Shown one piece after another: positions 11,260 to 20,328 of a stretch of DNA of 64,000 nucleotides (positions are counted from its first letter, which is position 1; every line of letters starts with the position of its first letter). A model generated the notes under the pieces. That model was not told the origin of the DNA. It saw only the letters and a program-made list of their open reading frames with translations, and searched no databases. The translations under genes were made by a program, and so were the position numbers. Origin of the DNA: Haloarcula sebkhae (GTDB lineage: Archaea; Halobacteriota; Halobacteria; Halobacteriales; Haloarculaceae). Location: assembly GCF_014647415.1 (NCBI RefSeq), contig NZ_BMPD01000003.1, forward strand, positions 62,001 through 126,000, in the 5' to 3' direction.

Positions 11260-12194
11260 GCGTCGACCTCCGCCTGCTCTTGCTCTTGTTGCTCGGTGTA
11301 GGCGGCGAACACTTCGTCAAGCGAGGTTTCCTCGGTCTCGAAGTTGGCGACCTCGCTCCCGCTTTCCTCGACAGCGTTGAGCACGGCCATCTTCGCGTCG
11401 CTATCACAGCCGACAGTGAGCGTCGTTCCGTCCGCGGTCACCGTCGACACCTCGTCGAGCCCCTCGATAGCCGCGACCGCGGCGTCGGTGCCGTCGCCGT
11501 CGGCAAGCGTCACGCGGAGGACGGTGTCTCCAGCGGCGGCCTCGCGCAGCCCGGCGACGCTATCTTTCGCGATGAGGCGACCGTCTTGGAGGATACCGAC
11601 CGTGTCACAGACGGCCTCGACCTGGCCGAGGATGTGACTGGAGAAGAAGACGGTCGCGCCGCGCTCGTTCTCCTCGCGGATGATTTCGCGCATCAGCCGG
11701 GCTCCGTTCGGGTCGAGCCCGGTCGTCGGCTCGTCGAGGATGAGGAGGTCGGGCTCACCGACGAGCGCCATCGCCAGCACGAGACGCTGTTGCATCCCCT
11801 TGGAGTAGCCGCCGGCCTTGCGGTCGATGGCGTCGGCGATGCCGACTCGTTCAGCCAGTTCGTCGGCGTCCTCGTCGGCGTCTTTCGATTCGATGACAAA
11901 TGAGAGGTGCTGGCGACCGGTGAGCCGGTCGTACACGTCGTAGCCTTCGGGGAGGACTCCAGTGCGGGCACGGATTCGCTTCGGTTCTTCGTGGATGTCG
12001 TGGCCGAGCACCGTCGCCGACCCGTCGGTCGCGCGGACGAAATCAAGGAGGATGTTGATCGTTGTCGACTTCCCGGCCCCGTTCGGGCCGAGGAAGCCGA
12101 AGATTTCGCCCTCCTCGACGGTGAGGTCGACCCCTTGCAGCGCGGTGAGGCTCCCGAACTGCTTGGTGACGCCATCCAGTTCTATCGCTGCCAT
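11256..12194 (-). CDS. ABC transporter ATP-binding protein
   Basis: This 312-residue ATPase energises the permease at 10255-11259. Walker A is GPNGAGKST (~37-45), the signature is YSKGMQQR, Walker B is LLILDEPTTGLDP, and the switch His is in FFSSHIL. A C-terminal ~90-residue extension (VLRVTLADGDGTDAAV to the end) is the accessory domain found in CcmA/NosF-type exporters. The tail is Gln/Glu-rich (EQQEQEQAEVDA). AT-rich sequence with TATA-like elements lies just upstream (12225-12255). Confidence 0.95.
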   Translation of the reverse strand: MAAIELDGVTKQFGSLTALQGVDLTVEEGEIFGFLGPNGAGKSTTINILLDFVRATDGSATVLGHDIHEEPKRIRARTGVLPEGYDVYDRLTGRQHLSFVIESKDADEDADELAERVGIADAIDRKAGGYSKGMQQRLVLAMALVGEPDLLILDEPTTGLDPNGARLMREIIREENERGATVFFSSHILGQVEAVCDTVGILQDGRLIAKDSVAGLREAAAGDTVLRVTLADGDGTDAAVAAIEGLDEVSTVTADGTTLTVGCDSDAKMAVLNAVEESGSEVANFETEETSLDEVFAAYTEQQEQEQAEVDA

Positions 12195-12289
12195 ACGGCG
12201 GGTTTGTGACGGCCGCTTGTATAGTCTTTCGTGTTTCAGTTATCAATCAAAAAACTCGATAGACAGGCCGTAGCTGCCGAAACGTTCGC

Positions 12290-12565
12290 TTACACTTCGG
12301 CGTCAGGGTCGTGGCGCTCGGCCATTCGCTGGGCCTCTGTGGCGTAGCGCTCCCGTGTCTCCTCGTCGTTGACCGGTTCGAGTCGTTCGGGTTCGACGTC
12401 GATAGCCGCCGTAATCCGTTTGCGCCTGAGCAGGTTCGGCGAGAGTTGCTTGGTCAGGTGGCGGTCGCCGTCCGGGGGCGCATAGATGAGCGTCACCATG
12501 CGCTCGTCGCCGTAACTGGAGCGCTCGACCAGCCAGCACTGGACCGTCTCCTCGTCGTCAGTCAT
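12290..12565 (-). CDS. Conserved hypothetical protein (91 aa)
   Basis: A small acidic soluble protein with no Cys pair and no membrane segment. A beta-rich N-terminal half (VQCWLVERSSYGDERMVTLIYA) precedes a basic KRITAAIDVEPERL segment and a charged helix. It is on the same strand as the ABC genes, 95 bp upstream of the ATPase start, so it could be a separate unit. It is not assigned to a family. Third-position GC and codon use match its neighbours, which supports it as real. Confidence 0.7.
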   Translation of the reverse strand: MTDDEETVQCWLVERSSYGDERMVTLIYAPPDGDRHLTKQLSPNLLRRKRITAAIDVEPERLEPVNDEETRERYATEAQRMAERHDPDAEV

Positions 12566-12797
12566 TGCTGTATCGTTTGCGTGCCGGCGGTTTATATCTT
12601 ACAACCCCTCTCGAACCGCCGTCAGCGGGGCACGTTTCGCCCGTGCTCGATTCTCGTGTCGCCAGAACAGAGTCGAATGACGCTCGCCGATGCATCGTCA
12701 TTGTGTTGTCCGTCACAACTGCAGTGACTGGCAGCGCCGCCCCCGCCGCTGACAGCAGATTTATCCCGACAGCGCCGGGACGATACGGTAATCCGAC

Positions 12798-15575
12798 GTG
12801 GGCTCCGACGACTCGCCGTTCGACGACGTATCGGCAGACCGGGACTACCTCCGTGTCCTCCTCACTGCCGTGTGTGTCGCCGCCGTGGTGCTGGCGACGG
12901 CGACGCTCCCGATTCTGGCACCTAGTGGGACACAGAGCCCGATGGAGTCGCTTATTCCGCTCCCGCAGGAGAACCCGTTCGGGTCGGCGGGAGGCACCTC
13001 GACCGGCGGCAGCGGCGGCCAACTCGGCGCGCTGAACCCGGGGAGCCAGACCAGTGTCGGCGGTTCGATTGGTAGTGGCGACAGTCCGTACCAGTCACAG
13101 AACACGGAGCCGCATTTCACCGTCACGAGTTCTGAGCCGGCGTACTGGCGGACCGGCGCGTACGAAACCTACACCGGTACAGGCTGGGACGGGCGGGCGG
13201 ACCCGCAGGCCTATCAGGGACCGATGGCGGTCGACGGGATGGCTGACTCAACGGTTGACTACGAGGTGCGACTGGCAAAGTCCGCCACGTCGCTACCGAC
13301 CGTCTGGCGGCCGAAGTCCGTCTCGCGCGACGACGTGATGGTCACCGAGTACGGCGCGGTCACGTCCGAGCGACCGCTCCCTGCCGGAACGACCTACAGC
13401 GCGACCAGCGTGACGCCGCCCGATGACCCGGAAGTGCTGCGGACGAGCGGCCGGGACTACCCCGACGCCGTGGAATCACGCTATACGGGCGTCCCGGCGT
13501 CGACCTCGGCACAGGTGGGGCCGTTCACCGACCGGCTAACCGAGGACAGCGACTCGCCCTACGAGACGGCGACGACCATCGAGCAGTGGCTGGAGGCGAA
13601 CAAGGACTACTCGCTGAACGTCAGCCAGCCGCCAGAGGACGATGTGGCCTCGGAGTTCATCTTCCAGATGGACAAGGGGTACTGCGAGTACTTCGCCACG
13701 TCGATGGTAGTGATGCTGCGGAGTCAGGACATCCCGGCGCGCTACGTCGTCGGCTACTCGACCGGCGAACAGACTGGCCAGAACCAGTACACCGTTCGTG
13801 GCATGAACGCCCACGCGTGGGTCGAGGTGTACTTCGAGGGCGTCGGCTGGGTGAAGTTCGACCCCACGCCGGGGCAAGAGCGCCTTGCGTCCGAACAGCA
13901 GGCGATGCAAAACAGCAGTCAGGACTACAGTGCCGCGGAGTCCGGGAGCCCCGACGAGGAGTTCGCCGTCGGGACGCCGACGGACGAACCACAGACCGAA
14001 GTCCCGACTGCCGAGGCCGGAGAGCAGTCAGAGAGCGACGGAACCGAGGGCACTGAGACGGGGACGGACGGGACTGGTGAGAGCGACGGCACCGGCGACT
14101 CGGGCGACGGACAGACAGTCTCCCAGTCCGGCGAGTTCGTCATCGAACTCAACCGGACGGCGACGCCGGGCGCGGCGGTGGCCGCGACGGTGACCCGTGA
14201 CGGCGCACCGGTGGAGGGCGTGACGGTCTCGTTCAACGGTGAGCCGGTCGGAACGACGGGCCCGGCCGGCACTGTTTCCGGGACGGTACCCTACGAAGAC
14301 GAACTGACGATCACTGTCGATGCAGTCGGCGACGCGGACTCACTTGTCGCTCCGTCGGTCCCGCCTGACAGCACTCGTGCCTTCGCCGTGACCGGCCCAC
14401 AGGCCCAGCAGTCGACGAACGCGAGCTACGAACTGAACACGACCGCGTCGGTGAGTATCACTGGCGAGCAGGTCACCGGCGGCGAGGTGACCGTCACCGC
14501 GACTGTCGACGGCGTGCCAGTGCGGGACGGCGATGTCTTGCTCAATGGCGAACAGGTGGCGACGACGGACCGGCAAGGGCGGGCAGCGGTCACGCTTCCG
14601 ACTGAACCCGGCAACGTCTCGGTTGCCGTCGAGCGCGACGCCGTCAGCGGCAACACAACTGTTGTGCTCGAACGGCTCTCTATAGCAACGTCGCCGTCGC
14701 TCCCACTGGCCTTCCCCGTCGCTGGCCAGACGGTGAACGCGACGATGGGTGGGGACCCGGTCACGAACGCCACAGTTACACTCGGCGGCGAGCCGACGGC
14801 ACGGACCGGCGCGGCCGGTCAGGCGACGGTCGGGATGCCAGTCGCGGCGAGTGCCGAAATTTCCGTTTCGAAGTACGGACAGACGGCCACGACGACCGTC
14901 AATGGCCTGTTCGTCAACGCCGCGGGCGTCGTGCTGGCTCTCGGCGTTCTCCTCGCCGGGACGGTCATCGCCGCTCGTCGGCGGAACGTCACGCCGGGGA
15001 CGGTATGGGGCTGGGTTCGGGCCGCACGTGAACTTGCCATTGGGGCGCTCGTCGGCGTTGCGGTGGTGGCTGATGACCTGCTCGATCGCTTCCGAACGCG
15101 TGTTGAACTCACTGTCACAGCACTCCGTGACCTGCTCGCCGGTCACCGGTCGCCGGCGGCGCTGTTCGACGCGTTGCGAGCGTGGATTTCTGAACGCTTT
15201 GCAGCGGCCGAAGACGCAGCCAGCGATGCGGTGGCGGCTGTCTCCACAACCGAATCAAACGGAGACGACGGAACGCCCGCGGCTCGTGTTACCATCCGCG
15301 AAGCGTGGACGCGCTTTCTGACCCACGTTTCCCTTCGGCGGTACTGGACGCGGACGCCCGGAGAGATCGCGACTCACGCCATCGAACGCGACGGTCTTCC
15401 ACCGGCCGCGGTTCGGACGGTCCGGGACGCGTTTCGGGCGGTCGAGTACGGCCAGCGGGATCCACAGGAACACGTCGCGGCCGTCGAGGACGCGATCCGG
15501 ACCATAGAGACGGCCGCCGGACAGCAGTCCGGCGCGACCGACGACACTGACGACGCGATGGAGGGGCGGCCCTGA
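12798..15575 (+). CDS. Transglutaminase-like membrane protein with Ig-like repeats and C-terminal DUF4129
   Basis: This 925-residue protein starts at GTG. One membrane segment (~16-38) is followed by a Gly/Ser-rich external part and a transglutaminase-like domain with catalytic triad Cys296 (KGYCEYFAT), His339 (NAHAWVEVYF) and Asp355 (KFDPTPG). An acidic Thr/Gly linker (~385-440), three Ig-like or carboxypeptidase-regulatory-like repeats (~447-505, ~555-615, ~640-695), a second membrane segment (~705-730) and a cytoplasmic region ending in DUF4129 (TPGEIATHAI...FRAVEYG) complete it. TgpA-type proteins usually have five or more N-terminal membrane helices; here there is one. It overlaps the next gene by 1 nt. 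A role in cell-surface protein crosslinking or cleavage is inferred. Confidence 0.9.
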   Translation: MGSDDSPFDDVSADRDYLRVLLTAVCVAAVVLATATLPILAPSGTQSPMESLIPLPQENPFGSAGGTSTGGSGGQLGALNPGSQTSVGGSIGSGDSPYQSQNTEPHFTVTSSEPAYWRTGAYETYTGTGWDGRADPQAYQGPMAVDGMADSTVDYEVRLAKSATSLPTVWRPKSVSRDDVMVTEYGAVTSERPLPAGTTYSATSVTPPDDPEVLRTSGRDYPDAVESRYTGVPASTSAQVGPFTDRLTEDSDSPYETATTIEQWLEANKDYSLNVSQPPEDDVASEFIFQMDKGYCEYFATSMVVMLRSQDIPARYVVGYSTGEQTGQNQYTVRGMNAHAWVEVYFEGVGWVKFDPTPGQERLASEQQAMQNSSQDYSAAESGSPDEEFAVGTPTDEPQTEVPTAEAGEQSESDGTEGTETGTDGTGESDGTGDSGDGQTVSQSGEFVIELNRTATPGAAVAATVTRDGAPVEGVTVSFNGEPVGTTGPAGTVSGTVPYEDELTITVDAVGDADSLVAPSVPPDSTRAFAVTGPQAQQSTNASYELNTTASVSITGEQVTGGEVTVTATVDGVPVRDGDVLLNGEQVATTDRQGRAAVTLPTEPGNVSVAVERDAVSGNTTVVLERLSIATSPSLPLAFPVAGQTVNATMGGDPVTNATVTLGGEPTARTGAAGQATVGMPVAASAEISVSKYGQTATTTVNGLFVNAAGVVLALGVLLAGTVIAARRRNVTPGTVWGWVRAARELAIGALVGVAVVADDLLDRFRTRVELTVTALRDLLAGHRSPAALFDALRAWISERFAAAEDAASDAVAAVSTTESNGDDGTPAARVTIREAWTRFLTHVSLRRYWTRTPGEIATHAIERDGLPPAAVRTVRDAFRAVEYGQRDPQEHVAAVEDAIRTIETAAGQQSGATDDTDDAMEGRP

Positions 15576-16174
15576 TGCGCCTGCGAACGGTCGTTTTCGG
15601 AACTGTGGGGCTGCTGGCGACCGCGGTCGCGGCCTCCCTCGTTTTCGCGCCGACGGCCGCCGGCGAGTCGCTTGTCGCTGTGTTCGGTAGCGTTGCTCCG
15701 ACAACCATCCTCCTCGCTGGCAGTCTGACCGTCGGACTCTGTGCGGTCTTTGCCGGCTGGCTCGGTGGACTCCTCGGCGGTGGCTCACCGACTGCCTTCG
15801 ACGTGGCCGTCGACAGCCCCCCGGAAGACGTGACAGCGACGGAGAGTCGGCTGTTCGCCGCTGACATCGACGCGGCCATCGACGACGCCGTCGGTGGCGA
15901 CGACGCGGCGATGGACACGGTTACCGAGCGCCTCACTGCGGCAGCGACGACGGCCTATGCTATCGAAGCCGGTGTCTCGCAGGCGTCCGCCCACCAGGCA
16001 GTCCGTACGGGGACGTGGACCGACGACGCCGTCGCGGCGGCGCTGCTCGCCCCGGACGAACCACAGTCGCTGCTGGCCCGGCTCCGCCTGTGGCTCGACC
16101 CGGAGAGCGAGCGCCGCCGCCGCATCCGCCGGACGGTCGACGCTATCGAGCAGGTTTCTGGAGGTGAGCGCTGA
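15575..16174 (+). CDS. Two-TM membrane protein of the DUF58/MoxR cluster
   Basis: This 199-residue protein begins with two hydrophobic segments (about 5-28 and 40-65). A soluble part follows, with an Ala/Asp-rich helical core (AIDDAVGGDDAAMDTVTERL) and a C-terminal basic patch (SERRRRIRRTVDAIEQV). I recall such proteins as a haloarchaeal DUF always found with DUF58 genes, but cannot name it with certainty. Its ATG overlaps the last base of the preceding stop, and DUF58 follows after 2 nt, so translation is probably coupled. A GGAGGTGA near its 3' end serves as the Shine-Dalgarno for the next gene. Confidence 0.85.
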   Translation: MRLRTVVFGTVGLLATAVAASLVFAPTAAGESLVAVFGSVAPTTILLAGSLTVGLCAVFAGWLGGLLGGGSPTAFDVAVDSPPEDVTATESRLFAADIDAAIDDAVGGDDAAMDTVTERLTAAATTAYAIEAGVSQASAHQAVRTGTWTDDAVAAALLAPDEPQSLLARLRLWLDPESERRRRIRRTVDAIEQVSGGER

Positions 16175-16176
16175 CG

Positions 16177-17565
16177 ATGGACCGTCGCGTGCGACGCTGG
16201 AGTGGCGGCCTCGCAGCCGCGCTGTTTCTCGTCAGCGTCTCGCTTTTGACCGCCGAGCCGTTGTTGCTCGCCGCGACCGCAATCCCGCTCATCTACGTCG
16301 CCTACGGCGCGCTCTCGCGGGTGTCGGCGGGAACCGACCTGCAAGCGACACGGTCCGTCTCTGACGCCCAGCCGACGCCGGGCGAGCCGGTTGCGGTCGA
16401 ACTCACCCTGACGAACACTGGCAGCAATTCGCTGACGGACGTGCGGGTCATCGACGGCGTGCCCGAGGAACTGGCCGTCGTCGAGGGGTCACCGCGGCTC
16501 TGCACCTCGCTGCGGCCCGACGAGAGCGCGACCCTGTCCTACGCAGTGATGGCAAAGCGCGGAACCTACACGTTCGATGCCGCCGCGGTGCGGGTACGGA
16601 CACTGTCGGCCAGCGACGAGGTGACTGTCGACCTGCCCGTGGCCGGCGACGGGACGCTGACATGTTCGAACACCGTCTCTGAAGTCCCGATGGCCGACGC
16701 GACACTCCCGCGGGCGGGCACACTTCCGACCGATACCGGTGGAAGCGGGCTTGAGTTCCACTCCACACGGAGCTACCAGCCCGGCGACCCGGTCAACCGC
16801 ATCGACTGGCGGCGCTACGCCAAGACCGACGAGCTGACCACCATCGACTACCGGGAAGAACAGGCGGTCAGGACGGTGCTGGTCGTCGACGCTCGCCCGC
16901 CAGCCCGCGTGACACCGGTGCCGGGGTTCCCGACCGGAGCCGAACTGTCGGCCTACGCGGCCGAGCGCCTGTTCGACGCGCTCTCCCGGACCAGCGTCGT
17001 CGCAAGTGTCTGTGCCGTCGGCTTGGCCCCGGAGGATGTCCCCGGCGGGCTCGACCCCGACGGGCTGGCGTGGGTCGACGCCTCGGGCGGCCACGCGGCC
17101 GCCCACGCGAGACAGATATTCGACAGCGTGGGCCGCGCCGCGGCTAGACAGTCGGACACCGACGCGCCCGGTGACGCTGCCGTGGCCGAGGACGAGTCTC
17201 CACAACAGCCTCGGGGCGAAGCTACGAGGGTGACGACGGCTGACGGCGGTACTATCGAGGACCCGGACCTGCTCGCCGTGCTCGCCCGACTCCCGCCGAC
17301 CGCGCAGGTGGTTGTGTTCTCGCCGGCCGCCGACGACTGGGCCGTCTCGCTGGTGTCGTCGCTCGCGGTCCGTGAGTACCCGACGACGCTCGTCAGCCCA
17401 TCGCTGGCCCGCGGGGACTCGCTCGGCGCGGCTGTCGCGGGTACCGAACGCACCGCCCGCCTCCAGCGGGCCGAACTATCCGGCGCGACCGTCATCGACT
17501 GGGACCTCGACAGCCCGATCGACGTGGCGCTCCGTGCCTCGCTTGCGGACCTGTTCAGCGTGTAA
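16177..17565 (+). CDS. DUF58 domain protein
   Basis: This 462-residue protein has two N-terminal hydrophobic segments (residues ~8-45). An Ig-like/DUF11-type domain (ELTLTNTGSNSLTDVRVIDGVP) comes next, then the DUF58 core with GDPVNRIDWRRYAKTDELTTIDYREEQ and the following VLVVDARPP, a vWA-like strand. DUF58 proteins are regularly encoded with MoxR ATPases and membrane transglutaminases and are thought to be substrates or adaptors of MoxR. The start is supported by GGAGGTGA at 16161-16168. It is separated from the next gene by 2 nt. Confidence 0.93.
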   Translation: MDRRVRRWSGGLAAALFLVSVSLLTAEPLLLAATAIPLIYVAYGALSRVSAGTDLQATRSVSDAQPTPGEPVAVELTLTNTGSNSLTDVRVIDGVPEELAVVEGSPRLCTSLRPDESATLSYAVMAKRGTYTFDAAAVRVRTLSASDEVTVDLPVAGDGTLTCSNTVSEVPMADATLPRAGTLPTDTGGSGLEFHSTRSYQPGDPVNRIDWRRYAKTDELTTIDYREEQAVRTVLVVDARPPARVTPVPGFPTGAELSAYAAERLFDALSRTSVVASVCAVGLAPEDVPGGLDPDGLAWVDASGGHAAAHARQIFDSVGRAAARQSDTDAPGDAAVAEDESPQQPRGEATRVTTADGGTIEDPDLLAVLARLPPTAQVVVFSPAADDWAVSLVSSLAVREYPTTLVSPSLARGDSLGAAVAGTERTARLQRAELSGATVIDWDLDSPIDVALRASLADLFSV

Positions 17566-17567
17566 CA

Positions 17568-19181
17568 ATGGACGACCACACCACACTCCCGACCCGGATG
17601 CCCTGGACCAGCCTCGCCACCGTCGTCGGCGTGACGGCGCTGCTGGTCGCGGGATTGCTGGGAACCGTTTCCGCCGATCGGGCCGCGCTCGTCGGCGTGG
17701 TGACCGGCGTACTGCTGTCGCTGTCGCTGTGGCTGAGCGGCTGGGACCGCTGGCAGGCGGTCGGGACCGTTCTGGCCAGCGTTCTCGCGCTGCCGGTCGC
17801 CGTCGGGCTGTCCGTCGCCACTGGCGGGACGGTCGTCTCGCTCGGTGCCGAACTGTTCCCCGTCACTTCCCAAGCTGGCGTCCGACCGGCGGTCGTCAGG
17901 CTGCTGTCGCAAGTCATCGTCGTCCTCGGTTGTCTGACCGCCGTCTTCGGCGCGACCGCGGCCACCCGCGGCGTTGTCGACACCGAGCGGGTGGGGGCCT
18001 ACGGTGGCGTCGTCGTGCGGACGACCGCCGTTCCGTTCACCGTTGGTCTCGTATTGTTCACACAGGGGGCCGTCGACTTCTTGCAGTCTAACGCTGGGAC
18101 GCCAGGCATTCAGCAACTGACTGGCAAACTGCTCACTCGGGTTCTGGACCCGATTTTCGACCCGGTGCCCGGACGAACGCATATCGCTATCTTCAGCCTG
18201 TTGCTCGCTCTCGCCGCCGCGGCACTGGCCCGAGGGCTCGACGCCCTGCCGCTTTCCGAACTCGTCCCGGAAACGAGCGACGCGCCCGACGTCGACAGGG
18301 CCGTCGCTGCCGTCGAACGGACGCTCCGGTGGACGGGCCGGCTCGCCTTGCTGGTCGCGCCGGTCGCCGGCCTGTTCGAACTGGGACTCGGTCAGGAATC
18401 ACTGGCTGGACTGCTCCCGGTCGGGCTGTACGAGCTTATCGTCGCAGTCACGGCCGCGCCGGGCCTCCGCGGCCTCCTCTGGTGGCTGTTCCTCAGTGGG
18501 GCGGTCGTCTCGGTGGCTGTCTGGGTCCTCCGGCGGACAGTCCAGAGTTCGGCCGACCGCGTGGGGAGTGTCCTTGCGCCGTACGTCGGTGGCGGCGTCA
18601 TCACGCTCGGCGCGGTGGCGGTCGCGGGACCGGCAGTCGATGGCATCGAAACGGCGCTCCGGGCGACGCCGGCCGCGGCGGCCGTCGAGCAGTTCCTCGT
18701 TCCGGTACTGGACGTGTACGGCGCGGAGACCGTCACGCTGGCGCTGGCCGTCGTAGCGCTGTTTTCGGTCGTCGGTGCAGTTGGACAGCTGTGGGTGGCG
18801 CTGGCGACGAATTATCTGCGTGCGCGGACGGCTGGCGTCACGCTCGCCGCGGCCGGCCTGTTCGGAGCGAGCGCCTTTGCCGCGACGCTTTCGACGCCGA
18901 CGTGGCTGGTGCTCGCTGGCCTAGTCGGTGCAGTCGTCGTCTGGGACGCCGGGTCCTTCGGGACGACGCTGGGGCACGAGGTCGGCACCGGGGCCGCGAC
19001 GCGCCGGGCCGAACTCGTCCACGTCGGCGGGACTGTCGCGGTGGGCGGCGTCGGCGCGGTGGCGACGCTGGGCCTCTCTGGCGTCGCCCGTGGTTCTATT
19101 GCCGTCGAGCCATCGGTCGCCGTGGCCGGCCTCGTGGTCTGTCTCGTCGCTGTGTTGGCGCTGGTGGCCGCGATACGGTAG
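17568..19181 (+). CDS. Polytopic membrane protein of the DUF58/MoxR cluster
   Basis: This 537-residue protein is almost entirely hydrophobic, with roughly 12-14 membrane segments joined by short loops and no recognisable catalytic motif. It is very rich in Ala, Val, Gly and Leu. I believe it belongs to a haloarchaeal DUF restricted to this gene cluster. It is the last gene of the four-gene run from 12798 and ends 50 bp from the convergent MoxR gene. It may supply the membrane helices that the transglutaminase lacks compared with bacterial TgpA; that is inference. Confidence 0.88.
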   Translation: MDDHTTLPTRMPWTSLATVVGVTALLVAGLLGTVSADRAALVGVVTGVLLSLSLWLSGWDRWQAVGTVLASVLALPVAVGLSVATGGTVVSLGAELFPVTSQAGVRPAVVRLLSQVIVVLGCLTAVFGATAATRGVVDTERVGAYGGVVVRTTAVPFTVGLVLFTQGAVDFLQSNAGTPGIQQLTGKLLTRVLDPIFDPVPGRTHIAIFSLLLALAAAALARGLDALPLSELVPETSDAPDVDRAVAAVERTLRWTGRLALLVAPVAGLFELGLGQESLAGLLPVGLYELIVAVTAAPGLRGLLWWLFLSGAVVSVAVWVLRRTVQSSADRVGSVLAPYVGGGVITLGAVAVAGPAVDGIETALRATPAAAAVEQFLVPVLDVYGAETVTLALAVVALFSVVGAVGQLWVALATNYLRARTAGVTLAAAGLFGASAFAATLSTPTWLVLAGLVGAVVVWDAGSFGTTLGHEVGTGAATRRAELVHVGGTVAVGGVGAVATLGLSGVARGSIAVEPSVAVAGLVVCLVAVLALVAAIR

Positions 19182-19231
19182 TTACCGTTGAAACGCCCGT
19201 GCCGCCGTGACGCCGAGCGGCCCTGAAATGC

Positions 19232-20185
19232 TCAGGGACTGACCGCCGGCACCTCGACGCGGTCCAGCACGTCGTCAACGACGGTCGCCGGGTCGACGCC
19301 GCGGACGCCCGCGTCGGCGGTCAGGACGAGTCGGTGGGCGAACGCCTCCTCGACGACGCTTTTGACGTCGTCCGGGACGGCGTAGTCGCGGCCGTCGAGG
19401 ACCGCGGCGGCGCGAGTCGCCTCGAACAGCCGCTGAATACCACGCGGGGAGACGCCGACGTCCACGCGGTCGTCCTCGCGAGTGGCGCGGCCGAGTTCGA
19501 CGACGTAGTCCCGGAGCGTGCCGTCGACAGTGACTGATTCAACAGTTCGCTGGAGCGCCGGCAGCCGCTCGCCGTCGATGACACTGGTGACGCTCGGGGC
19601 CTGTGCTGTGCGGTCGGCCCGCCGGTCGATGAGTTCGCGTTCGCCGCCGAAGTCGGGATAGCCCATCGTGGTTTTGACGATGAAGCGGTCCCGCTGGGCC
19701 TCGGGCAGGCCGAAGGTCCCCTCCTGTTCCACGGGGTTCTGCGTGGCGATGACGAAGAACGGCTCGGGCAGGTCGTGGGTCACGCCATCGACGGTCACCT
19801 GCTTCTCGCCCATCGCTTCGAGCAGCGCGGCCTGTGTCTTGGGCGGCGCGCGGTTGATCTCGTCGGCCAGCACGACGTTGGCGAAGACGGGGCCGGGCTG
19901 GAAATCGAACTCGCCGGTGGCTTCGTTGAACACGTTCGAACCGGTGATGTCAGACGGCAGCAGGTCCGGCGTGAACTGCACCCGCTTGAACGAGAGGTCG
20001 AGCGCCGTCGCGAACGACTGGGCGGTGAGCGTCTTTCCCGTACCCGGCACGTCTTCGAGCAGTACGTGCCCCCGGGCGAGAATCCCGGTCATGACGGTTT
20101 CGAGGAAGTGGTCGTCAGCGATGACGGCACTGCCGACGGCGTCGAGAATCTGTCGGCTGGTTCGTCCGGCAGTGTCGTGGTCCAT
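19232..20185 (-). CDS. moxR: MoxR-family AAA+ ATPase
   Basis: This 317-residue ATPase starts at the ATG at 20185 (MDHDTAGRTSRQILD); upstream in-frame starts lack homology. Walker A is EDVPGTGKT, Walker B VVLADEINRAPPKTQAALLEAM, sensor 1 FVIATQNPVEQEGTFGLPEAQ with the arginine-finger context DRF, and sensor 2 GVSPRGIQRLFEATRA. MoxR ATPases act as chaperones that mature or insert metal or cofactor complexes, with vWA/DUF58 proteins as partners. It is convergent with the DUF58 cluster, and is divergent from metY with a 143-bp spacer. Confidence 0.95.
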   Translation of the reverse strand: MDHDTAGRTSRQILDAVGSAVIADDHFLETVMTGILARGHVLLEDVPGTGKTLTAQSFATALDLSFKRVQFTPDLLPSDITGSNVFNEATGEFDFQPGPVFANVVLADEINRAPPKTQAALLEAMGEKQVTVDGVTHDLPEPFFVIATQNPVEQEGTFGLPEAQRDRFIVKTTMGYPDFGGERELIDRRADRTAQAPSVTSVIDGERLPALQRTVESVTVDGTLRDYVVELGRATREDDRVDVGVSPRGIQRLFEATRAAAVLDGRDYAVPDDVKSVVEEAFAHRLVLTADAGVRGVDPATVVDDVLDRVEVPAVSP

Positions 20186-20328
20186 ACCGGCGTGTAGACA
20201 GCCACCGACAAATACCCTCTCCCTCGGTTTTGCCGGCGGGCGGCCCGACTCCGTGTCACTTACCCACAATAAGAGAGTATTGCCGTAACTCTGAGTTATA
20301 GATAGCTAGAGATATATGCATACTGCAC

